This document shows, piece after piece, positions 51,201 to 60,874 of a stretch of 64,000 nt of DNA (the stretch's first letter is position 1; the number at the start of each line of letters is the position of its first letter). Made by a program: the position numbers and the translations under genes. The stretch covers positions 225,613,045-225,677,044 of the forward strand of contig NC_135785.1 of assembly GCF_051106095.1 (NCBI RefSeq), in the 5' to 3' direction. The DNA comes from Pogona vitticeps. Its lineage: Eukaryota > Chordata > Lepidosauria > Squamata > Agamidae. A model generated the notes under the pieces. That model was not told where the DNA came from, did no database searches, and saw nothing but the letters and a program-made list of their open reading frames with translations.

Positions 51201-53050
51201 GCATCTCCTTCTTGGGTATTAGATTCATATGCAACAACTGCACAAGTCTTTATTGTCTGATAATGATGTCCTTTTCCTGCCTCCCCATTTATTTATTTAT
51301 TTATTTATTTATTGAAAGTGTAAACTTTCTCGTTTGACGCAATGCTGTTGTGGCTTTGTCTTAAACAAGGAAAGAACTCAGACACTAGAACTGAATAGTT
51401 TTGGAAGATGTAGTTTGTTTTTCTGGCACTCTAGTAAACTCACCTCTAAATTTGGCACCCTCTAGATTTTGGTCCCTTGGGGTAAAGCCCCAATTGCCCT
51501 GCCATAGTTACAGTTCTGAGGGATGTTGTTGCTTAGTTGTTAAGTCGTGTCTGACTCTTCGTGACCCCATAGACCAGAGCACGCCTGGCCCTCCTTGTCT
51601 TCCACTGCCTCCCGGAGTTTGGTCAGATTCATGTTGGTAGTTTTGATGACACTGTCCAACCATCTCATCCTCTGTCGTCCCCCTTCTCCTCTTGCCTTCA
51701 CACTTTCCCAACATCAAGGTCTTTTCCAGGGAGTCTTCTCATGAGTTCTTGAGGATACACAATTTTTATTTTAAATAATTTTAATTTATTTTTACTTAAT
51801 CACCCTTTCATGTGCAGATTCTTTGTGTTCTTTGTATTGTGTCCTCTGTGAGGTAGTCCAGTTCTTTTTGCGTCCAAAGTTCTTAAAATGATATACAGCA
51901 TATTTGTCATATCTAATCTCTTCACAGAATCCAGGATTGCAGATGTAGATGACAATTGTTTATATAGTTGTATCTCTCTAGGAAAATCACAAAACTACAA
52001 CAAAGTAAGTGGCACTTGAATTCTCTCTGAATTTCCCTTTATTATCTTTCTCTGTGGAATTGTATGGGGGAAGAGAAAACAATTTTCATGGATCCCTATT
52101 AGCTACAATGATGACATGTTTATTAGGACTATCAATTTTGTCTTCACTGGGACTTAATGCTGAGGCTTGTTTTAAAATGTTTTTGACACAAATGGGTAGG
52201 GGGTCATTTTTTTCATTTTATGTTCATTGAATTTCATGTGACTTACTGGAACTTTATTATTTAAAAAATAGAGCAGTCCAACAGTTGAGGATTAAACCAG
52301 TCTTTGCAGTGCCAGATTTTAAGCGATGAGAGAGCCTGGCCTGAGGGAAGAGAACATAGGCCATCTGTGGAAGCCTGGTGGGCTGTACGTTCCCCATTGC
52401 TGCCCCACAGAGTTTGACATAATTCCTTTTAGAATTCACAGAAGCAAACATGTGGCTTAGGTATCTGGCTGTAGAGTCAGAAGTTGGAAGTTCAGTTCCC
52501 CAGTTTGCTTTCTTGACAGGGCTGGGCTTAGTGATTCATAGGGTCCCTTCCAGCTCTACAGTGGTGCCTCGCTTAACGGGCGCTCCGTTTAGCGACAAAA
52601 CCGCATACCGATTAACTTTTTGTGATTGCAAAAGTGATCGCTTTGCGATGTTACCTATGGGATTTTTTTGCTTTGCGATGATCGGTTCGCTGTTTCGCTT
52701 ACCAATCATCGCAAAGCGATGATTTTTAACAGCTGATCGGTGGTTCCAAAATGGCCACTGGGTAAACAAAACGTCGGGCCCGCTATATTTTCGTGCTGAT
52801 TCCTCACTTTAGAGGCAGCGAAAATGGCTGCCGTATAGAAGATCTTCGCTTTAAGGTGAGTTTTTAGCCCATAGGAATGCATTAAATAGGTTTTAATGTG
52901 TTTCTGTGGGCTTTTTAAAATTGCATATCAACAAAATCGCTTTGCAGCTATTTTTACTGCACGGATTAACGTCGCTATGCGAGGCACCACTGTATAGTAT
53001 TTGACATAATATATGGAAGTGGTCAGATGATACTATCCATGCAATTCACA

Positions 53051-53119
<69 letters not shown>

Positions 53120-54270
53120 TTGGTGTCTCTGGGTGCTGGGGGGGTTATAAGATTTTAAAGTCAAAACTGAATTGACAAACTGATTTGTCAATTAACAATT
53201 TTTCTGAAGAATTGACAAATTGATTTTTTTATCAGAAAAATTGTGCATTTCTGATTTATCAACCTTGAAATCAAATCAGCATTTTTTTTCTCAGTCATGC
53301 CCATCTCTAGTTAAGACAGATGTTGCTTTGCCTTATTCCAAATTAATTCAGGAAGGAATGTGCAGTTACGTTTCATAATATTACATGAACGTGTAAATAT
53401 GTTCTGCATCATACAAAATCATGCTGATGAGTTTAGACAAGGTTAGAACTTGTTGCCTGCCCAAAAGCACGTGTTTCTGGAAAAAGCTAATGGGAAGATA
53501 CAAATATTGGCAAGAAAGAGTAATACTTTCTCCGTCTGCCTCAGTGTTGTTGTTTTTTGTAAGGAAAATGACTGCCAGCATGTTTGTTTGTAAGCTGAGG
53601 AAGTGTTCAAACAGCAGAAAGTCAGATAACTTGTGTATATGATTAAAGAATTACTAAAGAGCTACTTTATGTAGATAAAGCACTTCATCCTTTGACAGAC
53701 AGATAAAAACAGCTTCTAGATATGGTCAATGCTCTCCATCGCTGCTAAAATTGTGCCATTACTAAGAGACAAAGCTCCTGTAATCAATTACATGACAGAG
53801 TGGTATGATATACCAGATGGGTGGGATATAAATTAAATAAATAAATAAAATAAATAAATGTAGCAGTCTTTTGCTCCAGCTCCAGCTGTTAAAGAGGTCT
53901 GGGATTATAATTTTACATCTTGTTGAATCAGTAATGGTTTAACATTAGTCATGTTTATGTTACACTTGTATGTTTATTGTACTTTGATACATAATGCATT
54001 TTCTGTATGGAGATCTTTCCAGTGCTGCACTGATGTGTTAATTACGTATAGAGCTGGAGAATCTTAGTGAAAGATGATTGTTTTGGGGGGCTTTCCTTTG
54101 AGGGAGTAAAAAAAGTCTTCGTTTTCAGATGAAAAATATTGTTTGTTGACAATGCAGTTTTAGATGCTTGCATTCCACTCAAAATTGTGATTTCAACGGT
54201 TTCCAATATTTATTTCTTACAAATAAGGTTCTCTTTTCTTTTCCAGGACTTCCAGAAATCTCAGCTATAA
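39012..54270 (+). CDS. HJURP: HJURP, Holliday junction recognition protein (CENP-A chaperone), 11 traced coding exons
   Basis: Vertebrate counterpart of yeast Scm3: binds the CENP-A/H4 dimer and deposits it at centromeres in late mitosis/G1. Exons: 39012-39143, 40581-40647, 42237-42292, 43943-44033, 45467-45534, 46487-46597, 47108-47180, 48213-49732, 50301-50364, 51928-52004, 54247-54270. All have AG/GT borders and matching phases, giving about 760 codons (human about 748). Seen: N-terminal Scm3 region with RRLRRSSRHF, YNFPFDDD, SLTYNTSDG and a conserved Trp (human: YNQPFED, TLTYETPQG, IWGG); a middle block WNNVTIADLYPGM (about residues 266-278; human NVTISDLYAGM); two C-terminal repeats DAFEKMYKELCSP (about 538-550) and DAFESIYQKLCSE (about 588-600), like the HJURP C-terminal domains. 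It is highly diverged between motifs, as expected for this family. The start is the first ATG in the CpG island; Met23 (39078) is an alternative. Not a retrocopy. Confidence 0.92.
40581..40647 (+). CDS. HJURP: HJURP coding exon 2
   Basis: 67 nt after GAAACTAG, with donor GTACGT. It reads YNFPFDDDLIV then SIKSLTYNTSDG, the core of the Scm3/TLTY box that contacts CENP-A in human HJURP. Leaves in phase 1. Confidence 0.92.
41755..41868. mobile_element. palindromic short transposon (AGTAGGCCCATC type)
   Basis: CTAAGTTGCAACTAGAGTAG at the left and CTACTTTAGTTGCAATTTAC at the right are inverted repeats; in HJURP intron 2. Confidence 0.65.
42237..42292 (+). CDS. HJURP: HJURP coding exon 3
   Basis: 56 nt after TTTCTAG, donor GTATTA. 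It continues the TLTY box with PRAWGEESSTE, where human has LRIWGGRLIKE; the Trp-Gly pair is kept. Ends in phase 0. Assigned by phase, splice sites and the short match. Confidence 0.8.
43200..43725 (+). mobile_element. L2-like LINE 3' end
   Basis: In HJURP intron 3. GGTACGCCAGGCTTCTTTCC and the 3' UTR block ACTACCCAGAGTAGTG...GGGGTGGTAAATAAATAA; similar to 36220-36500. Confidence 0.65.
43943..44033 (+). CDS. HJURP: HJURP coding exon 4
   Basis: 91 nt after CCTAAAAG, donor GTCTGT, leaving in phase 1. It reads SFEEEQFTDSLGTNQ, an acidic stretch with no clear human match. Supported by phase continuity with both neighbours; the donor is weak. Confidence 0.65.
44517..44993. mobile_element. Tigger-like short transposon, copy 6, interrupted by a LINE tail
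   Basis: CAGTGGTGCCCCACAAGATG at the left, TGTGAGACACCAGTG at the right, beside TA. In HJURP intron 4. Confidence 0.85.
44618..44682 (-). repeat. L2/CR1-like LINE tail nested in transposon copy 6
   Basis: (ATTT)n then TATATCCCGCCTATCTGATC and CCACTCTAGGTGGCTAACA. Confidence 0.75.
45467..45534 (+). CDS. HJURP: HJURP coding exon 5
   Basis: 68 nt with acceptor ACTTTCAG and donor GTAATA. It reads SSAKLASIKRHLENIHIK and is the only reading that joins exon 4 (phase 1) to exon 6 (phase 0). A second AG six bases on (TTGCAG) would drop two residues and keep the frame. Confidence 0.65.
45690..46262. mobile_element. possible solo LTR fossil
   Basis: In HJURP intron 5. Starts TGTCACAC and ends GTCTGTCACA, with a pyrimidine-rich stretch between and a TTTATT that would be AATAAA on the minus strand. 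No secure target duplication. Class uncertain. Confidence 0.25.
46487..46597 (+). CDS. HJURP: HJURP coding exon 6
   Basis: 111 nt, 37 codons, phase 0 at both ends. TPVKNKYRVQMDMLLDDG matches human LKNELRRKYLTQVDILLQG, a conserved block after the Scm3 region. Confidence 0.85.
47108..47180 (+). CDS. HJURP: HJURP coding exon 7
   Basis: 73 nt after GGGCTTAG, donor GTGAGT, leaving in phase 1. TGTRARNAHQWSPLQEL resembles human AGNRAGRDVRVTPLPSL. Confidence 0.8.
48213..49732 (+). CDS. HJURP: HJURP coding exon 8 (large exon)
   Basis: 1,520 nt, 506 codons, from acceptor TGGCCTAG to donor GTAAGT. It holds the middle block WNNVTIADLYPGMVKALSKL and both C-terminal repeats. Between them it is Ser/Thr/Lys-rich and poorly conserved. 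One open frame over 1.5 kb with good splice sites argues for an active gene. Confidence 0.95.
50301..50364 (+). CDS. HJURP: HJURP coding exon 9
   Basis: 64 nt after TTTTCAG, donor GTAGGG, leaving in phase 1. Reads NSGFSFSSSNNFLTASRTDM. No clear human match; supported by phase and splice sites. Confidence 0.7.
50662..50890. mobile_element. short DNA transposon with CCGTGTTTCCC-type ends, copy 3 (truncated)
   Basis: Shares AATATAAGCCCTACCCCAAA and GTAGATTGTTGTAC with copies 1 and 2 but lacks the left end and part of the right. In HJURP intron 9. Confidence 0.8.
51285..51314. repeat. (TTTA)n microsatellite
   Basis: Seven tandem TTTA units, probably an old LINE tail. Confidence 0.9.
51522..51760 (-). 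mobile_element. BovB LINE 3' end, reverse orientation
   Basis: GTTGCTTAGTTGTTAAGTCG, CCATAGACCAGAGCACGCCT and the reversed ORF2 C-terminal region; in HJURP intron 9. Confidence 0.88.
51928..52004 (+). CDS. HJURP: HJURP coding exon 10
   Basis: 77 nt after CTTCACAG, donor GTAAGT. Only the phase-1 frame is open, reading SRIADVDDNCLYSCISLGKS. Leaves in phase 0. Confidence 0.7.
52446..52556 (+). repeat. tRNA-derived SINE fragment
   Basis: GTGGCTTAGGTATCTGGCTG, GAAGTTCAGTTCCCCAGTTT and GGGTCCCTTCCAGCTCTA. It abuts transposon copy 7, which may have landed in it. Confidence 0.75.
52559..52992. mobile_element. Tigger-like short transposon, copy 7 (cleanest ends)
   Basis: CAGTGGTGCCTCGCTTAACG at the left and TATGCGAGGCACCACTG at the right, flanked by TA; 434 bp in HJURP intron 10. 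No transposase. Confidence 0.93.
53053..53115. repeat. (CT)n microsatellite
   Basis: About 31 CT units in HJURP intron 10. Confidence 0.97.
54247..54270 (+). CDS. HJURP: HJURP terminal coding exon (short reading)
   Basis: After TTTTCCAG the phase set by exon 10 gives DFQKSQL then TAA. Another frame of the same exon stays open to 54373 and ends in an acidic tail (NDSMEELVYKSSKESF), somewhat like the human C terminus; it would need an unseen exon or a different exon 10 donor. The choice is unresolved. Confidence 0.5.
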   Translation, partial: DFQKSQL

Positions 54271-55134
54271 TGATGGGAGAGCAAGAAACAAAAATGATAG
54301 TATGGAAGAACTTGTGTACAAAAGCAGTAAAGAATCATTCTTGAAAGGATATGGAGAAATACATGATTTTTAAGGGGAAAGGTGATTTTACCATGAATGG
54401 ACATGGGAAAATAATTTTCATCAACTCCCATTACTGCTGCAACCCACCAGATCCACAAGGGGTGCCAGATGGGTGAATTTGGCCCTTCAAATTGTTGGAC
54501 TATTGGCTGTTACAGCTAGAGATGATGGGATCTGCAGTCCAGCAATGTTTGGAAAGAGCCTTCTACTTCTACTTTAAGTATACAAGAAGCTCAGAGGGAA
54601 AGGAATGCTGAGAGCACTCTGTTCTGTGAACAGAAACTCATGCTCACATGACTTTAGATGTAGCCAAACACATTGTATGTATGCTTTGTCATTTGAGAAT
54701 TGCATATTCTACCAGCAGCTGAGTAAGAACCATGACTAGAATCCAAGCAGTTTTGTTTGTTTGTTTTTTTCTTCCTGGCATAAGATATATTTGACTTATT
54801 AAGAGAGACTGCTGGTTCTTCCTGAAAGCTCATTAAGCTTAAACTTCTCTTATTGGGAACAAATATCTTTATGGTGATTGACTGTATATAATTTCTGTTA
54901 TTTCTAATGTATATTGCTTGGCCAATCAAGATCTGTTCTCAATACATAATTTTCTAAGCAATTCAAATGCATTTAATATACTACTTGGTACTTAGTGAGT
55001 TTCAGCTTTTGGAATCAGCGGAGCATTATATCTTTGAAGAGTTTGAAATATCTATTTTGTTTATTTCAGATTTGATTTTAATATGTTAAATGTGTGTCCA
55101 TGTAGTAGTTGACATTTGTATATCATTACTGCCT

Positions 55135-55140
55135 AATAAA
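55135..55140 (+). terminator. HJURP polyadenylation signal
   Basis: AATAAA about 865 nt after the stop, followed by a GT-rich run, so the transcript probably ends near 55,160. Confidence 0.6.
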
Positions 55141-55349
55141 CCTGTATAACTTGTAGTGGTTTGGATGTTTAATTGAAATTAGTCAGCTAGTGGAATATAT
55201 CTGGGAGTTTTCTATTTGACAATAATAACTGAAGTGCTAAGTTAATTGACTGTGTTTTTCAACTTTGTGGCTATTTCTCAACACTTGCTTTCTTAGCTTC
55301 TTGCCTGGAAAAGTGGATAGGTTAATGAGAAAAGCTGGTGGGGGAGCTA

Positions 55350-55615
55350 TTTTACAAAGACCAAAATCCTTTTACTTAGTTTGGCAAGTCATACTAGAAT
55401 AAGCTCATTGAATCAATGAGAATTTGGTGAGTCAACTCCTCCATATATTCTGTTGATTCAAATGGGTATACTCTAATGGTGGCTTACTTTAGCATAGTAA
55501 GTCACAGAGTAGGCCCATTTGTATCAATGGAACTTACAGAGGAGTTGATACATCAAAACACCATTGATTCAATAGGTCTACCCTATTACATTTGCCACAC
55601 TAAGCAATAGGATGT
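55350..55615. mobile_element. palindromic short transposon (AGTAGGCCCATT type), longest copy
   Basis: TAGAATAAGCTCATTGAATC, GGTGAGTCAACTCCTCC and then AGAGTAGGCCCATTTGTATC, GAGGAGTTGATACATC: two inverted halves. Just downstream of the HJURP poly(A) signal. Confidence 0.65.
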
Positions 55616-56884
55616 TGTCCTATGAGTAGTAATGTGTATGTGAAGGTGTAGACTGCATCAATCAAGATGTACCAGGGACACTGCATTCTGTCAGAGATAG
55701 TTACTGTATACAATTTGAGGGTAGGTAGTTGCATTGGAAATGGCTTACTCATCTGAAAGGAAAAAAAACTTAAGTAAAACTTGAAGTTAGTACATCATTG
55801 TCTGTCTACTTTGAGCTTAACCTTTCAAGCCGTGTATTAGCTAAGAACTTCATTAAATTCATAGTGCCCTAAAATGATTGCTAAATATCAATGTGTAAAA
55901 TCTAAATCAATGGGTATGATATGTTTCATATAAGATTGGTAGCATCTCTTTATAATAAAATCACTAAACTCATGCTGTGGAGGCCTTTGTAAAATGTGTT
56001 GAATGCTGTTAAGTGCCATCTAGTCCTGGAGTGCTAGTTCTTGAATCATTAACTGCATAAGAACTATGGTGGAATAAATAAAGATAACTACCGTATATCA
56101 CCTCAGTGGTTTACCTCCAGATACAGTATCCTACCGTTCTAGCTTCTGACTGAAATAAATCTCCAGTCAGTAACTGGGAAATACAGTATATTTGTTTCCT
56201 TTGGCTATATTACTAATTTAAAAAGAAAATTTGCACCAAAATCCTCATTACAAATCTTAGCTCAGGTGCAGACAGAAGACAGTATGTGTGTGGAAACCCT
56301 TCAAAAGTCTTGTATTTCTTGAGGGGAGCAGACTGAGCAGCAAGAGCAGCTGGGATATTTCGGGGCTCCGAGAAAACCCTCCTGGAATACAGCGGATCAG
56401 GACTCCCTCAACTAGAGAAGGGTAGGAAGGTGCAGGAGAGCACCTCCTGTATCTGTAAGGTTCAAGGAAGCACCTGGGAATTGACTATAATCTGACCCAT
56501 GGGATGATTCCTCTCCCTAGACAGGAGGTTGCCTGTTGCCATTTTGGGTGAACTAGCTGCATCGAGAAATATCGCCCTTGGGAGGACATCGGTATCACAA
56601 GAAGGAAGTCTCTATAGCATCCTGTTAACAGCTCTGCTCAGGTCACAGCTTCCTTTATTCAGTGAATAATCTGAGTCTCAGTCTTCCTCTTTTCCTACTG
56701 CCATCTGACATTTTCAACTTTTCCTACCATTTGTTTCTTTTCTAGTGATTCTTGCCTTCCCATGGTATATCCAAAGAATGTTTGCCTTAATGTTTACGCC
56801 TCCCAGAAGCCACCGGTAATGGTGCGGCTAAAAATATTGTAAATAAATACATGTAATCATTGTATTAGTTAATCATAGCAGGAT

Positions 56885-57115
56885 TGGATAGTTCAGTGGT
56901 TTAGGTATCTGGCTGTGGAGCAAGAGGTTGAGACTTCAATTCCCCACTATGCCTCTTGTGTGTAGAGCCAACCCATCTGGCCTTGGGCAAGCTGCACAGT
57001 CCCAGGGCACCCTCTGAAGAAGGAAATGGTATATTACTTCTGAGTATTCTCTACCTGGAAAACCCTGAAAAGGACTGCCATAAGTCAGAATTGACTTTGA
57101 CAGCACATGATTATC
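56885..57115 (+). repeat. tRNA-derived SINE, most complete copy
   Basis: GGATAGTTCAGTGGTTTAGG (A box), ACTTCAATTCCCCACTATGC (B box), GCCTTGGGCAAGCTGCACAG, and a LINE-type tail CATAAGTCAGAATTGACTTT. About 230 bp; no clear target duplication. Confidence 0.85.
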
Positions 57116-57511
57116 ATTATTAACAGAAAGAAATTCTGTTGAGTCAGAATCTATTTGCATAGTGTCTAAACAGTGGCTGCAGTCCTGTTGCTTTTTATGT
57201 ACACAAAGTGAATAGCATAACAATTTGCTTCTAATTGGCAGTGAGATGGTATTAGAGTTAGTAACAGTATTCTTTATTTGCCATTAGCCATATGCCTTTG
57301 CAATTGTACAAGGGTTAAATAATCTGAAATTATTCAGTTTCAATCTCTCCCTCTGTTGATTTGCTATAAAATGCCAGGTATTTCTTAATACTGGGCAATG
57401 ATGAGACGTAGCCATATGATTATTTTTACTGCTAACACATTTGTATGTAAATAAAATACTTGCTGATGTTCCATTTTCAATGGAAAATTTGAAACTATTG
57501 GGTTATAATGT

Positions 57512-58660
57512 ATTCTCAAAGGCTTTCACGGACGGGATCTGATATTTGTAGGTTTTTCGGGCTGTTTGGCCATGTTCTTGAGGTTTTTCTTCCTAACGCT
57601 TCGCCAGTCTCTGTGGCAAGCATCTTCAGAGGACAGGAGTCAGAACTCTTGTATTCTGGTGTAGTGTGTGGGATGGTTGACTATTTGTAGCTGTGGGATC
57701 AGTTTTTGTCCTTTTGAGGAGATTGGGTGATTATGATGCTCAGGGTGTTTTTTGTTATGAGTGTATTGTAATAAGGGGGGGAGAGATGGTCTGTCACTGT
57801 GATTAATGAGTGTCATTAGCTAGTAATGTATTTTGTGTGCAGTGATCACTGGTCCTTGTGGCTGGATAGAGTTCGTTGACCTTTTGCAGGTTGTATATTC
57901 AGTGCTGGGAACCAGGCTTTGTTGAGTTTTAGATTTTTGTCCTTTTTGTTGAAATTCTGCTGGTGTTTGTGGATTTCAGTGGCTTCCCTATGTAGTCTAA
58001 CATGACGATTGCTGGTGTTGTCCAGTACTTCTGTGTTTCGAAATAGAATTTCATGTCCAGTTTGTTTCAGTGCATGTTCAACTATTGCCAATTTTTCCGG
58101 TTGTTCTAGTCTGCAGTGTCTTTCATGTTCTTTGTTTCTGGTGTGGATGCTGTGTTTTGTGGTCCCAATATAGGTATCCTGTATACTCCTGCATTGGTGA
58201 GGGGGTCCCTTTTGTCCTTAGCTGACTATAACATTGTATTCGCGAAGGCTTTCACGGCCGGGATCTAATGGTTGTTGTGGGTTTTTCGGGCTTCTTGGCC
58301 GTGTTCTGAAGGTGGTTCTGACTATAATATTTTTTGTATTTTTGTGGTGGGCCTGAATACTGCTTGTAGGTTGTGGGGTTGTTGTTTTTTTAAAGTTTCC
58401 CCATGCGATCCGTGATCCCTTTGATGTATGGCAGAAATATTTTATTTGTGGGTGTCTGTTTTTATTCTTCAGTTCGGTGTTGTTTTCTCGGTTTGATGAA
58501 ATACTCCACTATCCCACACACTGCACCAGAACACAGAGTTCTAACTTCTGTCCTCTGAAGATGCCAGCCACATTAGGAAGAAAACATTAGGAAGAAACAT
58601 TGGGGAAAAAAATGTCCAGAACACAGCCAAACAGCCCGAAAACCCCACAACAACTATTGG
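57512..58660 (-). mobile_element. Penelope-like element, broken, with terminal repeats in opposite orientations
   Basis: The minus strand reads VEHALKQTGHEILFRNTEVL, RHVRLHREATEIHKHQQNFN and KNLKLNKAWFPALN, the C-terminal region after the GIY-YIG endonuclease of Penelope-like elements. Terminal repeats with GGTTTTTCGGGCTGTTTGGC (57552) and its inverse near 58625-58650 flank it. A hammerhead-like region lies in each but both cores are degraded. Confidence 0.8.
58232..58317. mobile_element. 86-bp Penelope-type end fragment nested in the element, with 10-bp duplication
   Basis: Starts ATTGTATTCGCGAAGGCTTT-like text and ends GTTCTGAAGGTGGTT. CTGACTATAA lies on both sides (58222-58231, 58318-58327). 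Confidence 0.75.
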
Positions 58661-60616
58661 GTTTTATGTTGCGTTCAGTCAAGTGCAGACTTTCAGAAAT
58701 TCAGCTTCTTCAGAATTACAGTTGGCAGTATGCAAATACGGCATGCTGAGTGCTGCTAAAGGTCCATGAACACATGCTAGCATTTGTCTAGTTCTACAGC
58801 TAAAAAATAAATTAATGAAAATTTAAGTACTCAGTTTGATCACTAGAAATAGTTACTTTCAATTGACATTTTGGCACTAGATGTTCATTCTTGCAGCAAA
58901 ATCAGACCACATGTCTTCACCAACACTTTACTGTTACATAAATTGAAATGTCTTGGCATATGTAGGTTAACAAAAGAGCCATGCTGGTGTTCCTTTGTGT
59001 TAGTCATTAGGACCTCAGGGCTATTATTCATCATAATTCAAAGAAGATTAAAAAGCCAGACTTTTTAAGCAGTCCACTGATGTTACCCATTGATTTCAAC
59101 AGGGTTAACATTTGTTTTATGCAAATGTTTTTTATAGCATTGGACTTTAAATTCAAGGCCTCGGGCTGGATTAATAAGAGGGTTCATCCAAGTGGGGAAC
59201 AATGAGAAATATTGCATTGTCTAGAACAGATTATGAAACATGGGCATAAAAGCCAATGATAATATTTTAAGTATTTGAAGAATGTCAAAGTCTTCTTTGC
59301 AGGTTTAATTTTATAACCCTTTCTTTACAAATAATAGAATTCAGGCACACAAGACATTATAAACACATTGAGACATTGAGTGGTGGAGATTGACACTAGC
59401 AGTACTTACCAGCAGGAAGCGAAACATATTTAGACACTAATTTGCTAGCTATCTAAGTGTTAATTAGATGAACTAATACAGTTACTTTACTCTCTAATTA
59501 ACCTTAAACATTGTATGTAATTGCTACATGTACAATGTGGCAACCACACTGGATGAACAAAGCTTACACCCTATGTTAGCAACACTGCTAGTTGTTCGGG
59601 TGTTATAACTCCTCATTTTGATAAAAGCATGTAACAAAGATGAAAAACTTCCAGGCTGGGTATCTAATCTGTTCCACAGAGACTGACCCTTAATTTCCTC
59701 CCCCAGAAGTGAATGGGAAAGGCATCCCTGCTATTATCCCCAGTTAGTGCCAAGAGAGATTCCATGCTTTCACTTCCAGTTGGAATGATGAGTGGCATTT
59801 TAAGGGGAATCTCCACGCTTGTTGCGAATCAAATGTCTGATTATAATGGAATACTGCGGCATGCTGCTCGCTGGCTTAACTGGAAGAGCAACAAATGTGC
59901 TAAAATTTTTGCCTACACCATGTCATCTTTGTGAGAAGTGCAATAGACAAAGCTTCCTCAATCCAGATATAACTTTGAGGGAGCTATCCTCCAGTCAGTT
60001 CATTTCTAAGGTAAAGAGCATAGTGTGTTTCATCTTCCAGAGTCTTTCGTTCTCTCTTCCCCCATTTCTAACCGTGATGTGTGAATGTCAGCTTTAAGAC
60101 AAAGGATTCATGTGTCACTCCACCATGTTTTACACTTGTGGACATGCCCACAGGCTCACCGCAGTAATGAATTAATTACCAATTCACTTAATATTTACAC
60201 ATTTATCCAAAGATGGTTCATATCACAAATTTGTATCTCAATCCAACCCTGAATGTTTTGAACAGTGCCATCAGGAATGAAATCTGATCAAGATTTCCCT
60301 CACACTTAACATCTTCCTGGTCTTACAGTGACTTGGTAATTCACTATGTGTGACCACTCACCTCTGGAGCACCTAGGGAGATGTACATATCGGTATTATA
60401 CACCAGACTGACTTTATCTGTGTGAAATGTCATCCACATACATCCATAATGAGTGCCAAACAAACAGCTCTTGCTGTGGTCTCAGGAGTCCTTCCCAATC
60501 AAATAAGTATTTTCTTTTTAATTACCAAGTTCAAGCCACAGATGGTTATTTAGTTATTTTCCTAGTAGAAGATAATCCATTCCATTCACTGCGATTACAA
60601 GTGGGCCAAGTCTCTA
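58661..60616. other. intergenic spacer and TRAT1 3' flank
   Basis: AT-rich, no element or gene recognised. The first few hundred bases left of 60617 should be TRAT1 3' UTR. Confidence 0.5.
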
Positions 60617-60874
60617 CTAAAATCTGGCATCATTTGTCCTCGGAATGAAACCAAATACACTGAAGGGATCATCATGAGTAGCATCTTCAGAGAGTGTATT
60701 TTCAGCATTCAGCTGTGCACTATTGAGATAAATACACGTGTCTGAGGGCACCGAGCTCATTCTGGTATGGTGGTCATCCACTTCTGGTGGAGGATTTTTC
60801 TTTTTTCGAAGGTTTTTGTTTTTTCTTTTCACACTGTGATCCAGGGAAGCATAGCACATCTGGCGCTCAGCTGT
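60617..60874 (-). CDS. TRAT1: TRAT1 last coding exon
   Basis: 86 codons including TAG, after an acceptor TTTTTATAGCAG read on the minus strand. Contains QMCYASLDHSVKRK and ends FGFIPRTNDARF. An ATTAAA on the minus strand (plus 60517-60522) could serve polyadenylation. Confidence 0.94.
   Translation of the reverse strand, partial: TAERQMCYASLDHSVKRKNKNLRKKKNPPPEVDDHHTRMSSVPSDTCIYLNSAQLNAENTLSEDATHDDPFSVFGFIPRTNDARF

Noticed and set aside
56885-56960. tRNA gene
   Set aside because: A and B boxes are present but the cloverleaf is not, and the sequence continues into a SINE tail repeated elsewhere in the window.
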